Source: an uncultured bacterium
GTDB lineage: Bacteria > Patescibacteria > Paceibacteria > UBA9973 > Zambryskibacteraceae
NCBI GenBank assembly: GCA_903918125.1
Contig: CAIXDB010000005.1
Coordinates: 1-5,516 of the forward strand
Direction: 5' to 3'
DNA length: 5,516 bases
The notes below the pieces were generated by a model. That model had not been told where the DNA came from. It saw only the letters and a program-made list of their open reading frames with translations, and did no database searches. The translations under genes and the position numbers were made by a program. Shown here one piece after another: positions 5,343 through 5,516 of the stretch (position 1 is its first letter; every line of letters begins with the position of its first letter).

Positions 5343-5365
5343 ATGTAAAAAATTAAATGAATAAA

Positions 5366-5376
5366 TGGTTATAGCA
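5366..5376 (-). promoter_or_regulatory. Proximal extended -10 promoter of the aquaporin gene
   Basis: TGCTATAAC (5376-5368 with the TGC extension) is an extended -10 matching TATAAT at five of six bases. The predicted start is near 5361, giving a leader of about 19 nt that is almost pure A/T. No good -35 is found at the right distance; TTGCAA at 5389-5384 is too close (10 nt). It lies downstream of a second, stronger -10. Confidence 0.42.
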
Positions 5377-5394
5377 AAATCCTTTGCAAGATTA

Positions 5395-5424
5395 ATTATA
5401 CCACTACGACAATGTGGAGAGCAA
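5395..5424 (-). promoter_or_regulatory. Distal promoter of the aquaporin gene with a perfect TATAAT
   Basis: On the minus strand TGGTATAAT (5403-5395) is a perfect extended -10. TTGCTC (5424-5419) lies 18 nt upstream as a weak -35 (TTG conserved). The expected start is near 5388, with a leader of about 45 nt before ATG 5342. It is the best sigma-70-type element in the window. Confidence 0.58.
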
Positions 5425-5516
5425 CGCACAGGTGTGAGTATGTGTGTGCATGTACTTCATATGTTGTCACATACTAATTTCAAAAATTTTCTGCTTTGAC
5501 GTCTGCCCGGAAACCA
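5425..5516. other. Terminal stretch without an assignable gene
   Basis: No gene can be supported here. The stretch includes a TG-rich segment (5431-5452) and an 8-bp inverted repeat, AGTATGTG (5437-5444) with CACATACT (5468-5475), spaced by 23 nt. On the minus strand three short frames enter from the window edge and all stop within about 20 codons, so the 3' end of a neighbouring gene could be hidden here but cannot be recognised. On the plus strand a frame from 5450 stays open to the edge but is only 22 codons long. Confidence 0.4.

Noticed and set aside
5343..5429. N-terminal extension of the aquaporin from a GTG at 5429
   Set aside because: The added residues do not resemble MIP proteins, contain both candidate promoters, and MKKYIAEALG at 5342 is the standard family start.
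5431..5452. TG-rich stretch as a possible microsatellite
   Set aside because: It is too short and interrupted to be a tandem repeat.
5450..5516. A plus-strand frame starting at ATG 5450 and open to the window edge
   Set aside because: Only 22 codons are visible, with an odd Cys/Ile/Phe-rich sequence and no initiation signal; insufficient evidence for a gene.
1..5516. A novel multi-gene defence or mobile system
   Set aside because: The only system-like hints are the DUF2283 gene with its fragment and the DUF4143 ATPase. There is no transposase, integrase, CRISPR array, reverse transcriptase or clustered effector, so I cannot support a larger system.

Overview
The window carries seven protein genes, all on the minus strand, so transcription runs from the high-coordinate end to the low one. 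The gene content suggests a small-genome bacterium, most likely of the Candidate Phyla Radiation (Patescibacteria, Parcubacteria-like). The pointers are the compact proteins, the paired hypothetical/VTT membrane genes, a short secreted S53 protease and a COG1092-type methyltransferase of a kind I associate with that group. This assignment is inference from remembered family distributions, not from a marker gene. TGA is a stop in at least one gene (982-984), TAG ends another and TAA ends five, so nothing suggests recoding.

Layout in transcription order. 5343-5516 is an upstream region with two candidate promoters. 4755-5342 encodes a short aquaporin-family channel whose second NPA motif lacks the usual arginine. 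4275-4706 encodes a single-pass membrane protein of unknown function, followed after 12 nt by a VTT/DedA-like membrane protein (3681-4262); these two look like an operon. A 28-bp inverted repeat and a promoter precede an AAA ATPase/DUF4143 gene (2505-3623), which ends in an intact PD-(D/E)XK-like motif set and is visibly more AT-rich than its neighbours. A leaderless-type promoter then drives a secreted sedolisin (S53) protease (1300-2436) that has all its catalytic residues but no activation prodomain. Directly after its stop lies a 32-codon, start-less fragment resembling the C-terminus of a DUF4258 protein, 3 nt before a DUF2283 gene (982-1197). This looks like a paired-gene module that has lost its first member. 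A class I SAM-dependent methyltransferase (46-957) follows after 24 nt. The last 39 bases form a strong hairpin built from two palindromes.

How the genes work together: apart from the membrane pair and the DUF2283/fragment pair, they look like independent units (water or solute channel, membrane protein, mobile-type ATPase, secreted protease, RNA methyltransferase), several with their own promoter. Two global features stand out. No gene has a recognisable Shine-Dalgarno motif, and six of the seven starts have the context ATATG. Four of the five main promoter candidates have an extended -10 of the form TGn-TATAAT-like, and two of them lie close enough to the ATG to give leaderless or nearly leaderless transcripts. 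I found no tRNA, rRNA, CRISPR array, transposase or clearly novel multi-gene system.
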